From Deefgea tanakiae (GTDB taxonomy: Bacteria; Pseudomonadota; Gammaproteobacteria; Burkholderiales; Chitinibacteraceae), in assembly GCF_019665765.1 (NCBI RefSeq), contig NZ_CP081150.1, positions 620,001-684,000 of the forward strand: a stretch of DNA of 64,000 bases. The letters run 5' to 3'. The stretch's first letter is position 1; every line of letters begins with the position of its first letter. The notes below the pieces were generated by a model, which saw only the letters and a list, made by a program, of their open reading frames with translations, had not been told where the DNA came from and did not search any database. The translations under genes and the position numbers were made by a program. Of this stretch, positions 17,320 to 24,626 are shown one piece after another.

Positions 17320-18384
17320 ATGACGATCCACGTTCGATTGATGCCAGTGAAGCATGAAATGCAAATCGGGATTTTGGCCTTGTCAGCGCCAGAGCGGATC
17401 AACGCACAAAATTTGAGCATGGTGCGGCAGATGGTGCAGGCTTTGCAGCAATGGCATGCGCGAGAGGATGTGGTCGCCGTTGTATTGATAGGGGCAGGAG
17501 AGAGAGGCTTTTGCGCTGGCGGTGATCTAAAAGCACTGTATGAAGCGATGACAGAGCCAGATCAAATCGCGCAGGGCGATGCTTTTTTTGCCGAAGAATA
17601 CGCGCTATGCCAAATGATTCGTGAGTATCCTAAGCCAGTGTTGGCGTGGGGACATGGCATTGTGATGGGCGGAGGTTGGGGATTATTTTCGGCGGCAAGT
17701 CATCGGGTGGTGACAGAATCGAGCAAATTGGCGATGCCAGAAACGGCGATTGGTTTATTTCCTGATGTGGCGGCGAGTCGTTGGTTGTCTGAGTTGGCGG
17801 GGTATGGGCAATTTTTGGCGCTGTCCGGGGCTGCGATCAATGCGGCCGACGCGCTGCTCACTGGCGCTGCGCAATGGGCCTTGCCCGATGCCACGCGGCA
17901 TGGTGTGCTTGCAGGATTAGCCGCTTTACCTTGGCTGGGAAACAGTAGCGATGCTGAGCTATTGAGCGATTTTTTAGCGCAGGCGTCGGCGCCACTGGCT
18001 GCTTCTTCGCATTTGGCTGCGCATGAAGACGTGTTACAGGATGACAACGGGGGTAGCGTTCAGGAGCGCTGTATACAATTACGTGCTCTGACTCTGTCGA
18101 GCGACCCTTGGTTGGCGCACGCTGGCGAGCGGATTCATAAAGCGTCGCCGACTTCACTCTGGCTGGCGTGGACGTTACAGCAGCACTGTAAAACGCTGAG
18201 TTTTCCTGAGACGGTGCAACTGGAAACGCAAGTTAGCGCGGCGTGTTTACGCTATGGCGACTTTCGTGCGGGCATTTATGCGACGCTGATTGATCGCAAC
18301 AGTACACCGCGTTGGCAGCAGACGGATCTCATGCGATTGGATCACGGAAAACTGACATCAGCTTTTCCAATGTTTTTTAACTGA
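17320..18384 (+). CDS. enoyl-CoA hydratase/isomerase family; 3-hydroxyisobutyryl-CoA hydrolase-like
   Basis: The 354-residue protein is a crotonase-fold enzyme with the oxyanion-hole segments GAGERGFCAGGDLKALYEA and GHGIVMGGGWGLF, and PETAIGLFPDVAAS. Its length and the C-terminal DFRAGIYATLIDRN fit the 3-hydroxyisobutyryl-CoA hydrolase branch (valine breakdown) rather than simple hydratases of about 260 residues. No other valine catabolic gene is near, so substrate specificity is tentative. Confidence 0.85.
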   Translation: MTIHVRLMPVKHEMQIGILALSAPERINAQNLSMVRQMVQALQQWHAREDVVAVVLIGAGERGFCAGGDLKALYEAMTEPDQIAQGDAFFAEEYALCQMIREYPKPVLAWGHGIVMGGGWGLFSAASHRVVTESSKLAMPETAIGLFPDVAASRWLSELAGYGQFLALSGAAINAADALLTGAAQWALPDATRHGVLAGLAALPWLGNSSDAELLSDFLAQASAPLAASSHLAAHEDVLQDDNGGSVQERCIQLRALTLSSDPWLAHAGERIHKASPTSLWLAWTLQQHCKTLSFPETVQLETQVSAACLRYGDFRAGIYATLIDRNSTPRWQQTDLMRLDHGKLTSAFPMFFN

Positions 18385-18469
18385 ATTTTATTGAAAGCAG
18401 GAAACTTTTTTGCTTTGATACTCTCATAGCTGGTGATACAGTACGACCACGAATCATACAGGGAGGTTC

Positions 18470-19171
18470 ATGATGCAATCGTTTAACCAATTTAATCAAA
18501 ATTCAGTCGCATACAATAGCGGCGCACTGGCTGCAGAACGCAACCAAGTTTTACGCAATACCTACTTCTTGTTGGCTTTAACGATGTTGCCAACGGCAGC
18601 GGGCGCATTGCTCGGTATGTCGCTCAATTTCCGCGTGAGCGGTTTTATGGGTTTTGGCTTGTTTATGCTGGTGAGTTTCGGCGCGTTTTACGCGATTGAG
18701 AAAACCAAAGAAAGCAGTGCTGGCGTGTTTTTGCTCTTGGGTTACACCGGCTTTATGGGCCTGTGGCTCAGCCAAATCTTGCAATCGGCTATGAAGTTTA
18801 GCAATGGCGCAGAAATGATCGGTATGGCTGCGATTGGTACTGCGGCGATTTTCTTCACGCTAGCGACCATCGCAACGGTAACGAAAAAAGACTTTTCCTT
18901 TATGGGTAAATTCTTGTTTATCGGTTTGGTGATTGCATTGCTGGCTGCGGTAGCGAATATTTTCTTCGCGATCCCAGCGCTTTCACTCGCAATCTCTGCA
19001 GTGATCTTGATGATTTGCTCTGCCTACATCTTGTACGATGTAAGTCGTATCGTGAACGGTGGTGAAACCAATTACATCAGCGCGACATTGAGTTTGTACC
19101 TCAATATCTACAATGTATTTGTGAGCTTGCTCCACATCATCATGGCCTTTACCGGTAATAGCCGCGATTAA
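18470..19171 (+). CDS. Bax inhibitor-1/YccA family membrane protein
   Basis: The 233-residue protein has seven hydrophobic segments and the family signature in the sixth and seventh spans (YILYDVSRIVNGGETNYISA). Members sit in the inner membrane; some bind FtsH and some leak calcium. A good Shine-Dalgarno site (GGGAGG) precedes the ATG. It is a single gene ending in a clear terminator. Confidence 0.9.
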   Translation: MMQSFNQFNQNSVAYNSGALAAERNQVLRNTYFLLALTMLPTAAGALLGMSLNFRVSGFMGFGLFMLVSFGAFYAIEKTKESSAGVFLLLGYTGFMGLWLSQILQSAMKFSNGAEMIGMAAIGTAAIFFTLATIATVTKKDFSFMGKFLFIGLVIALLAAVANIFFAIPALSLAISAVILMICSAYILYDVSRIVNGGETNYISATLSLYLNIYNVFVSLLHIIMAFTGNSRD

Positions 19172-19192
19172 GCTATTAGTTCGATTTGAATA

Positions 19193-19223
19193 AAAACGCC
19201 ACCGATTACGGTGGCGTTTTTTA
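19193..19223 (+). terminator. Rho-independent terminator after the BI-1 family gene
   Basis: A 12-bp stem (AAAACGCCACCG with CGGTGGCGTTTT, loop of 4) followed by T residues begins 21 bp after the stop codon. Confidence 0.9.
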
Positions 19224-19438
19224 TTGTTGGCGCGTACTTGAGCATCGAGGGAAATGGGTCGGAAGTGCGACTAAAGTGAGTTTTCCCCAGATGAGGAATA
19301 GCATTTCATCTCGATGGATGTGTCGTGGTATATCTCATACAGTATGCTTAGCTATGCATTTATAGTATTTATCTAGCGGGATATACTTCTCGTATTACTT
19401 AAAAATGCTGATCATTTAAGATCACTGAGGAGACTGTT

Positions 19439-20629
19439 ATGAGCACCAAATTTTCAACTTGTCTAGCTGCACTCGCATTACCCTGTTTGTTGTCACCAAC
19501 GACAGCACTGGCCACCGAAAAACTGATTTCTTATCTGCCCACTTGGCGCGATGCGGGGGTGGTCGCCAAAGTCGGGCCGCAACTCGCTCAGCTCGACGTT
19601 GGTATCTTGTCGTTTATTGAAGTCAGCCCAGATGGCAATGCGTTTATTCCCGCGGCGACAAAGGCAGGTGCTGACTTATGGAAGGCGCAGTTTGCCAAAG
19701 CCAAAAAAGTGAACCCAGATTTTAATTGTATGTGGGCGATTGGTGGTTGGACTGGCTCGCGCAATATCGCCAAAGTGGCGCGCACCGAAGCAGGGCGTAA
19801 TAAGTTGGTTCAATCCGCAATTGGCATTATGCGCGATTCGCAATGCGTGGGTTTGGACTTAGATTGGGAGCATCCAGTCACTGGCGGCGATTACGCGGCG
19901 GACGCGTCACCAGCCGATTTTCAAAACTGGGTGAGCCTGTTGCGTGATTTGCGCAAGGGCTTAGATGCGGCAGGCAAGGCAGATAAAAAAACGTATTTCT
20001 TGACTGTTGCCGTGCCCGCCAATAACGGAGGCTGGGTGATGGGCGGGTATGACATGAAGTCAGCGCTGCCACTGCTCGACTGGGTGAATTTGATGGCATA
20101 TGACCGTGCTGGCGGTTGGAGTAAAACATCGACCTTGCAAGCCAGCTTGCACGCTGTTCCCGGTGATCCCGATGGTAATGTGCTCTCGACGAGCAAGGCG
20201 GTTGAGTACTTCATTGCCCAAGGCGCAAAACCCGCTCAGCTGGTGCTGGGCGTGCCGTTTTATGTGCGTGGCTTGGGTGGCGTAGCCGCTGGCGAAAAAG
20301 GCGATGGTTTAGTTCAGCCGATGTCGGGGCCCGGCTTAAAAGACGAAGCTGAGCAGGGCGTGGCAACGTGGGGCGATTTCCAAACGCGTTATGCTAAAGC
20401 GAGTGGCTGGAAAGCGTATCGGAGCAAAGAAGCAGGTAACGCGCCGTATATGTACCACGCGGGTAAAAAAGAACTACTCACTTATGACGATCCGATTTCT
20501 TTGGCCGAAAAAGTGAAATTTGTGAAAGCCAATAAACTCGGTGGCGTGATGATTTGGGAGATCACTCAGGACGATGCCGATTTCACTTTACTCAATAGCT
20601 TGAGCCAAAATTTGAAGGGCAAGAAATAA
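19439..20629 (+). CDS. secreted GH18 chitinase-like protein
   Basis: The 396-residue protein has a signal peptide (cleavage near residue 26) and one GH18 TIM-barrel. The substrate strand AIGGWTG (100-106), the acid motif VGLDLDWE (137-144, catalytic Glu144), MAYD and the closing WEI of strand 8 (MIWEI) are present. The first Asp of the usual D-x-x-D-x-D-x-E is Val137; the residues essential for substrate-assisted catalysis (Asp142, Glu144) remain. No carbohydrate-binding domain is attached. It probably cleaves chitin or related GlcNAc polymers outside the cell, but chitin activity is inferred from family only. Confidence 0.88.
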   Translation: MSTKFSTCLAALALPCLLSPTTALATEKLISYLPTWRDAGVVAKVGPQLAQLDVGILSFIEVSPDGNAFIPAATKAGADLWKAQFAKAKKVNPDFNCMWAIGGWTGSRNIAKVARTEAGRNKLVQSAIGIMRDSQCVGLDLDWEHPVTGGDYAADASPADFQNWVSLLRDLRKGLDAAGKADKKTYFLTVAVPANNGGWVMGGYDMKSALPLLDWVNLMAYDRAGGWSKTSTLQASLHAVPGDPDGNVLSTSKAVEYFIAQGAKPAQLVLGVPFYVRGLGGVAAGEKGDGLVQPMSGPGLKDEAEQGVATWGDFQTRYAKASGWKAYRSKEAGNAPYMYHAGKKELLTYDDPISLAEKVKFVKANKLGGVMIWEITQDDADFTLLNSLSQNLKGKK

Positions 20630-20654
20630 CAGTTTTCCTTCGGTGTATACATTT

Positions 20655-20678
20655 GGGCGCTTTGAGCGCCCATTTTTA
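20655..20678 (+). terminator. Terminator after the GH18 gene
   Basis: Stem GGGCGC/GCGCCC (20655-20660 with 20666-20671) and a short T-rich tail. Its position supports starting the next gene at 20739, downstream of the hairpin. Confidence 0.75.
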
Positions 20679-20738
20679 TGGCTGTCAGCTTTTGGATTGA
20701 CGCTAGTCAGAATTAATTTATTCCAATACGATGTGGGG

Positions 20739-21434
20739 ATGACTTCATCGACTGCTACTTTTGGGCAAGCCTTTAAAATCGGCGCTCTAGAAACCTTACC
20801 GCTGCAAATGGGCGTTGCGCCGTTTGCTTTGATTTTTGGCACGCTCGCCGGGCCTGCGGGCTTGCCGCCTTGGGCCGCGTTGGCGATGTCGGTGCTGGTC
20901 TATGCGGGATCGAGCCAATTTCTGGCGCTCAGTTTGCTTGCGGCGGGTGCGGCGCTACCCGTGATTATTTTCACCACGCTGATTGTCAATCTGCGCCACG
21001 CGCTGTACAGCGCCACCTTGCAATTACCGTTTTCGCATCAGCCATTTCTACGCCGCGCAGCCTTGGCTTTTTTCCTGACCGACGAGACTTTTGCCGTGGT
21101 ACAAAGCGCCGCCAGCCAGCAGATTGCGCCGCTCGATGCGGTGATGTTCGGATCTGGACTGGTCAATTACACGACTTGGGTCAGTTTTACCGCGCTTGGC
21201 ATTGTGCTCGGGCAGAATATTCCAGAGTTGCAACATTGGGGCTTGGAGTTTGCAATGGTGGCGACGTTTACCGGAATTGTGGTGCCATTATTGGTGACGC
21301 GTGCGCAAGTTATTTGTGCGGTGGTCGCAGGCGCTACAGCACTGCTGGCGCATGCTTTACCGTATAAATTGGGTTTGCTTTTGGCTGTGTTATTTGGCGT
21401 ATCGGCTGCTATGCATTTTAGGGAAAAGGCTTGA
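20739..21434 (+). CDS. azlC: AzlC family amino-acid exporter subunit
   Basis: The 231-residue membrane protein matches AzlC, the large subunit of the AzlCD branched-chain amino-acid exporter, with MSVLVYAGSSQFLAL and IVNLRHALYSATL, and several membrane spans. The ATG at 20739 is preferred over an in-frame ATG at 20643 because the latter precedes the terminator hairpin of the upstream gene. Its stop overlaps the azlD start (TGATG). Confidence 0.88.
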   Translation: MTSSTATFGQAFKIGALETLPLQMGVAPFALIFGTLAGPAGLPPWAALAMSVLVYAGSSQFLALSLLAAGAALPVIIFTTLIVNLRHALYSATLQLPFSHQPFLRRAALAFFLTDETFAVVQSAASQQIAPLDAVMFGSGLVNYTTWVSFTALGIVLGQNIPELQHWGLEFAMVATFTGIVVPLLVTRAQVICAVVAGATALLAHALPYKLGLLLAVLFGVSAAMHFREKA

Positions 21435-21760
21435 TGGATATACTATATGCATTGCTTTTATTGCTTGGCATGGCTGTGGTGACCTATGGTTTGCGGGTAT
21501 CATTTTTTCTGCCCGGTGTCGGCGAGCGTTTCCCGCCCAAACTGCGCCAAGCCGCAGCTTATGTGCCCGTCGCGGTATTAACGGCGATTATCGTGCCGGA
21601 GATTTTCATCCCACGCAACGAATGGCAATGGCTCAGCCCGCAACTTGCCGGAGCGATTGCGACAGGCCTGATTGTCTGGCGCAGCAAAAAACTGATGCTC
21701 GGGATTGCTGTGGGAATGGCGGTGTATTATTTATTTAGATTGTTGACCCTAAATTTTTAA
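21434..21760 (+). CDS. azlD: AzlD family amino-acid exporter subunit
   Basis: A 108-residue protein with about four membrane spans, of the AzlD type (TYGLRVSFFLPG, AVLTAIIVPEIF). The ATG overlaps the azlC stop codon and AAAGG stands just upstream, which indicates translational coupling. With AzlC it is expected to form an efflux carrier of branched-chain or related amino acids in the inner membrane. Confidence 0.88.
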   Translation: MDILYALLLLLGMAVVTYGLRVSFFLPGVGERFPPKLRQAAAYVPVAVLTAIIVPEIFIPRNEWQWLSPQLAGAIATGLIVWRSKKLMLGIAVGMAVYYLFRLLTLNF

Positions 21761-21762
21761 TT

Positions 21763-22743
21763 CTATAAATCCGTCGGCACTTGCGGCATAAATGCACCAC
21801 TGCCGATAATTCCCCATGCCATCCAGCCAGCAATCAACACATAAATAATTCGGGGTAGCCATGCTGCGAATTGTGTGGCGGTATGTTCTAGATCAGCGCT
21901 GAGATTTGCCGCGTAGCGTTGTAACATTTCGGGTAATGTTCCGCTGGTCTCGCCAGTTTTGACCATTGCGATTAGTGTTGCATCCGCCAGCCATGGCACA
22001 AAGCTGAGTGCTTCGGTAAGGCTTTGCCCACGTTGTAATTGCCGCAGTAGTGGCTTGCATTGTGTTTCTAGATAGGCGCTGTGGATTGTCGATTGCGCGA
22101 TGGGGATTGCTTCAAACATCGATACGCCCGCGTGTAGTAGTAGCGCGAGGCTATCAACAAAATCACGTTGTTTGCTGCGCAAATACCAAGCACCAAAGAC
22201 AGGGGTTTGCAATAGTACTCTTGTGATGTCAGAGGATGTATCGGTCTCAATGCTTTTGAATATGATGTTTCCAAGCAGATACATTGCAGCAATAGCAGCA
22301 AGTGGCATTATGATGCCCAATAAATAGCCGCCAGCACTGAGGGTGCCCATGATGAGTGCAGGTAATGGATTGATCAATAATCCGAGTACCAACATCAGCG
22401 CGGGTAGAGCCAATTTGGCACGAATTTGTTTACTTAAACGTGCGTGCAGCGCGGCTTGCTCTGCTAAACGTGTATAGGTAGCGGCTGGGCTACCGGCTTG
22501 GCAAGCGGCGGCAATCAGCGCGGTTTCGAGTGAGTTAAAAATTCCAGCTTGTGCGCCAGCTTGCGCAATGGTTTTTCCACGCGTGAGTGCTTTGCGCATG
22601 GATTCTAAATGAGGCTGGTAACACGCCGGCAAGTTGATGGTGGCCAATGCATGACCCGTTGCTAATCCCGCGCGTTCTAAGGCCGCTAACTGCGAAAAGA
22701 GTTCGGCGCGGACTTGCCAAGGAAGAGTGGATTTGCTTTTCAT
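21763..22743 (-). CDS. type II secretion system F-like membrane protein (orphan)
   Basis: The product (326 residues from the ATG at 22743) has two copies of the T2SSF domain, each ending in hydrophobic helices: LFSQLAALERAGLATG ... LALPALMLVLGLLI and SLALLLHAGVSMFEAIPIA ... MVKTGETSGTLPEMLQRYA. GspF and PilC are the inner-membrane platform proteins of type II secretion and type IV pili; both are usually about 400 residues, so this one is short. An ATG at 22806 is possible but would overlap the opposite promoter at 22789-22817. No other secretion or pilus gene is next to it. Confidence 0.82.
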   Translation of the reverse strand: MKSKSTLPWQVRAELFSQLAALERAGLATGHALATINLPACYQPHLESMRKALTRGKTIAQAGAQAGIFNSLETALIAAACQAGSPAATYTRLAEQAALHARLSKQIRAKLALPALMLVLGLLINPLPALIMGTLSAGGYLLGIIMPLAAIAAMYLLGNIIFKSIETDTSSDITRVLLQTPVFGAWYLRSKQRDFVDSLALLLHAGVSMFEAIPIAQSTIHSAYLETQCKPLLRQLQRGQSLTEALSFVPWLADATLIAMVKTGETSGTLPEMLQRYAANLSADLEHTATQFAAWLPRIIYVLIAGWMAWGIIGSGAFMPQVPTDL

Positions 22744-22788
22744 GGACTGAAGTATTGCCGATCTGCGGCGTAAAGGCGAGGGTGGCGG

Positions 22789-22817
22789 TTGACAATGCAT
22801 CGTCATTCAGTTGCAAT
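22789..22817 (+). promoter_or_regulatory. Sigma-70-type promoter of the lysine-riboswitch transcript
   Basis: A perfect -35 TTGACA (22789-22794), a 17-bp spacer and a -10 TGCAAT (22812-22817, four of six matches) place the transcript start near 22824, just before the first paired bases of the aptamer. Confidence 0.75.
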
Positions 22818-22828
22818 ACGGTTTGAAC

Positions 22829-23003
22829 GACAAGAGAGGCGCCTTGCCCAAGTAGTATTGCTGAGGAAATCATGTTCCGACGAAGCAATACGAGGGGGAG
22901 CAAGGCCGAAGTGTTGACGGACGTGATTTCCGTGAACGCTGGTTGCAGAGGCTAAATCCTCTGGACTGTCAGTTGCTTATGCAACTGGAGTGCTCTGGGT
23001 CAT
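22829..23003 (+). promoter_or_regulatory. Lysine riboswitch aptamer (L box)
   Basis: Conserved L-box segments occur in the right order: AGAGGCGCCTTGCCCAAGTA (22835-22854), GAGGGGGAGCAAGGCCGAAG (22892-22911) and the P4 region. The helices can be drawn: P1 GAC+AGAG (22829-22836) with CTCT+GTC (22993-23001), P2 CCTTGC/GCAAGG (22842/22900), an extension GTATTGC/GCAATAC (22855/22885), P3 GTGTT/AACGC with CGGA/TCCG, P4 CAGAGG/CCTCTG (22946/22958) and P5 AGTTGC/GCAACT (22971/22981). The class binds L-lysine and shuts off lysine biosynthesis or uptake genes; the gene it leads is a DapA homologue. P1 is rather weak. Confidence 0.93.
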
Positions 23004-23054
23004 GACTCTTCTTGGCATGCATTGTGCAGCCGCGTTATGACCGCACTTTTCCTC

Positions 23055-23080
23055 TCTCCAATCGTCTTTTAAATTGGAGA
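23055..23080 (+). promoter_or_regulatory. Expression platform: Shine-Dalgarno sequestering hairpin
   Basis: TCTCCAAT (23055-23062) pairs perfectly with ATTGGAGA (23073-23080), which contains the ribosome-binding site of the following gene (start 23086). TGGAG at 22986-22990, at the base of the aptamer, could instead pair with CTCCA (23056-23060) and release the site. This fits translational control by the riboswitch; no terminator with a U tract is seen in the leader. Confidence 0.75.
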
Positions 23081-23085
23081 ACATC

Positions 23086-23964
23086 ATGACTTCTGTACTA
23101 GCCCCTCAAAATACCACCTTGTGGACTGCGATTATTACGCCGATGTTGGCTGACGGCGCAATCGACTTCGCCACCTTTACTGAGTTGCTACGTGAGCAAA
23201 AATCCGCTGGCAATGGCGTGGTGTTGCTTGGCTCAACCGGTGAAGGTAGCAATCTCAGCGTTGCCGAGCGCCAAGCGGTGGTTGAACACGCCTGTAGTTT
23301 GAATTTATTAATTCCGTTGATGGTCGGCGTGGGCGGCTTGGATTTACCGAGTCAGCTCGAATGGCTGGCTTTCTGTGAAACGCAGCCCGTGTCGAGTTAT
23401 TTATTGGTCACGCCGATTTACGCCAAACCGGGCGCCAATGGTCAACGCCGCTGGTTTGAAGCATTGCTCAACGCGGTCAGCAAACCTTGTATGTTGTACA
23501 ACATCCCATCGCGTGCTGGTGTGCCATTAGCGGAAGGCGCGATTGTTGGTTTGCTCGGTCATGCGAATTTTTGGGCGGTTAAAGAATCGGGCGGCAACGC
23601 GGCGCGATTTGCTGAGTTGAAAGCAGCGTATCCACAAATTGCGTGGTATTCGGGTGACGATGTGTTGTTTGCTGAGCACGCAGCCTTGGGTGCGGCGGGT
23701 TTGGTTTCGGTGGCCAGTAATGTGTGGCCGCAGCAAGTGGCGCGCTGGGTTAAGCAAGGTTTGGCCGGTGAAGCGATTGGCGATGCACTTCGCTTGGCAT
23801 CGGAAACGCTGTTCATCGCACCAAGCCCGATTCCGACTAAAGCAATTTTGCATTACCAAGGTCGCATTGCATCGAACGAATTACGTTTGCCACTGTGCGC
23901 TGAAGATTTGCCATCTTTAGCGCCGATCTTGGCGAAAGATCAGCAACTTGCTGCGCTGGTCTAA
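23086..23964 (+). CDS. dapA: 4-hydroxy-tetrahydrodipicolinate synthase family protein (DapA)
   Basis: The 292-residue cytoplasmic enzyme condenses pyruvate with aspartate semialdehyde at the branch to lysine and diaminopimelate. Schiff-base Lys166 (WAVKESGG), Tyr138 and Arg143 (YNIPSRAG) and Tyr112 are in place; the catalytic Thr of the GTTGE loop is Ser50 (GSTGEG), a conservative change. Residues that bind inhibitory lysine in E. coli DapA (His53, His56, Asn80, Glu84, Tyr106) correspond here to Val, Arg, Leu, Ser and Ile. The ATG at 23086 follows GGAGA by 5 nt. The lysine riboswitch supports the lysine role; a second dapA elsewhere in the genome is possible. Confidence 0.87.
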   Translation: MTSVLAPQNTTLWTAIITPMLADGAIDFATFTELLREQKSAGNGVVLLGSTGEGSNLSVAERQAVVEHACSLNLLIPLMVGVGGLDLPSQLEWLAFCETQPVSSYLLVTPIYAKPGANGQRRWFEALLNAVSKPCMLYNIPSRAGVPLAEGAIVGLLGHANFWAVKESGGNAARFAELKAAYPQIAWYSGDDVLFAEHAALGAAGLVSVASNVWPQQVARWVKQGLAGEAIGDALRLASETLFIAPSPIPTKAILHYQGRIASNELRLPLCAEDLPSLAPILAKDQQLAALV

Positions 23965-23976
23965 TTGATTACTAGT

Positions 23977-24025
23977 AGGTATTTATGTCTAGGCTTTATT
24001 TTATAAGGGCTGGATGGCAATACAT
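23977..24025. repeat. 49-bp intergenic repeat, copy R3
   Basis: It begins AGGTAT and ends GGCAATACAT, exactly 49 bp, 12 nt downstream of the dapA stop, in the convergent gap before the membrane-protein gene. Confidence 0.8.
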
Positions 24026-24086
24026 TTCTAAGAGGTTGGGGTTAACTTCCAATTTTTGAGTCTAATGGTCTCAAAGCTCGATGCTT

Positions 24087-24485
24087 TTACCACCACTGCT
24101 TTTTATAGAAGCGCTCGCCATTGCTGATGATATAAGCCATCGCTAAAAATGGCGACCATAATAGAAGATGAATTAGCGCAGTTATCAATGGCGATAAGTG
24201 AACAAAGATATACTGCAAAGAATCGGTATTTCTTGCGTCTGGTGATGGGAAAAAATAGGCCGAAATTAAAAAGCAGATAAAAGTGAGGCAAAGTTCGGCG
24301 GGAATTCTAGACCAATTCAGTTTCCGAATTAAGCCCGCGGCAATTAAAAGAGGAATAACGATTAAAAATAAGCGCAATATTGACACTGATGAATTGGGTA
24401 GTGAGATGGCAACACGAAGTCCAAGTAGCAGGCACAATATCGCGCTTACAATTCGAATGGCACGGAATAAGTTGGGTTCAGACAT
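24087..24485 (-). CDS. hypothetical integral membrane protein
   Basis: A 132-residue protein (from the ATG at 24485, MSEPNLFRAIR) with four probable membrane spans: IVSAILCLLLGLRVAISL, LRLFLIVIPLLIAAGL, ELCLTFICFLISAYFF and ITALIHLLLWSPFLAMAYII. I do not recognise the family. An in-frame ATG 78 bp upstream would add an unlikely N-terminus. It sits between a 49-bp repeat and the terminator of the monooxygenase gene, so it is transcribed separately. It could be a poorly conserved lineage-specific protein. Confidence 0.6.
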   Translation of the reverse strand: MSEPNLFRAIRIVSAILCLLLGLRVAISLPNSSVSILRLFLIVIPLLIAAGLIRKLNWSRIPAELCLTFICFLISAYFFPSPDARNTDSLQYIFVHLSPLITALIHLLLWSPFLAMAYIISNGERFYKKQWW

Positions 24486-24583
24486 ATGATTTGCTTGTCG
24501 AATGAGTGATGTTGTTAGGCATAAGTAGTAGTGTTTTAGATGATAATTAGATATTTCCACCAAGCCATACGTTTTCCAGACAA

Positions 24584-24613
24584 AAATAAACCCGCTCGAA
24601 AGCGGGTTTATTT
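24584..24613. terminator. Bidirectional terminator after the nitronate monooxygenase gene
   Basis: A perfect 13-bp stem (24584-24596 with 24601-24613, loop CGAA) with T-rich ends on both strands lies 13 bp past the monooxygenase stop. Confidence 0.88.
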
Positions 24614-24626
24614 GATTTGGAGCTAA

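Noticed and set aside
19326-19386. A further repeat copy before the GH18 gene (GGTATATC ... GATATAC)
   Set aside because: The ends are similar but the spacing is not 49 bp and it is not next to a stop codon.
23012-23028. Sigma-54-like TGGCATG...GTGCA inside the dapA leader
   Set aside because: The GG-10-GC spacing is right but two consensus positions differ, it lies inside the riboswitch leader, and a good sigma-70-type promoter with a start before the aptamer explains expression.
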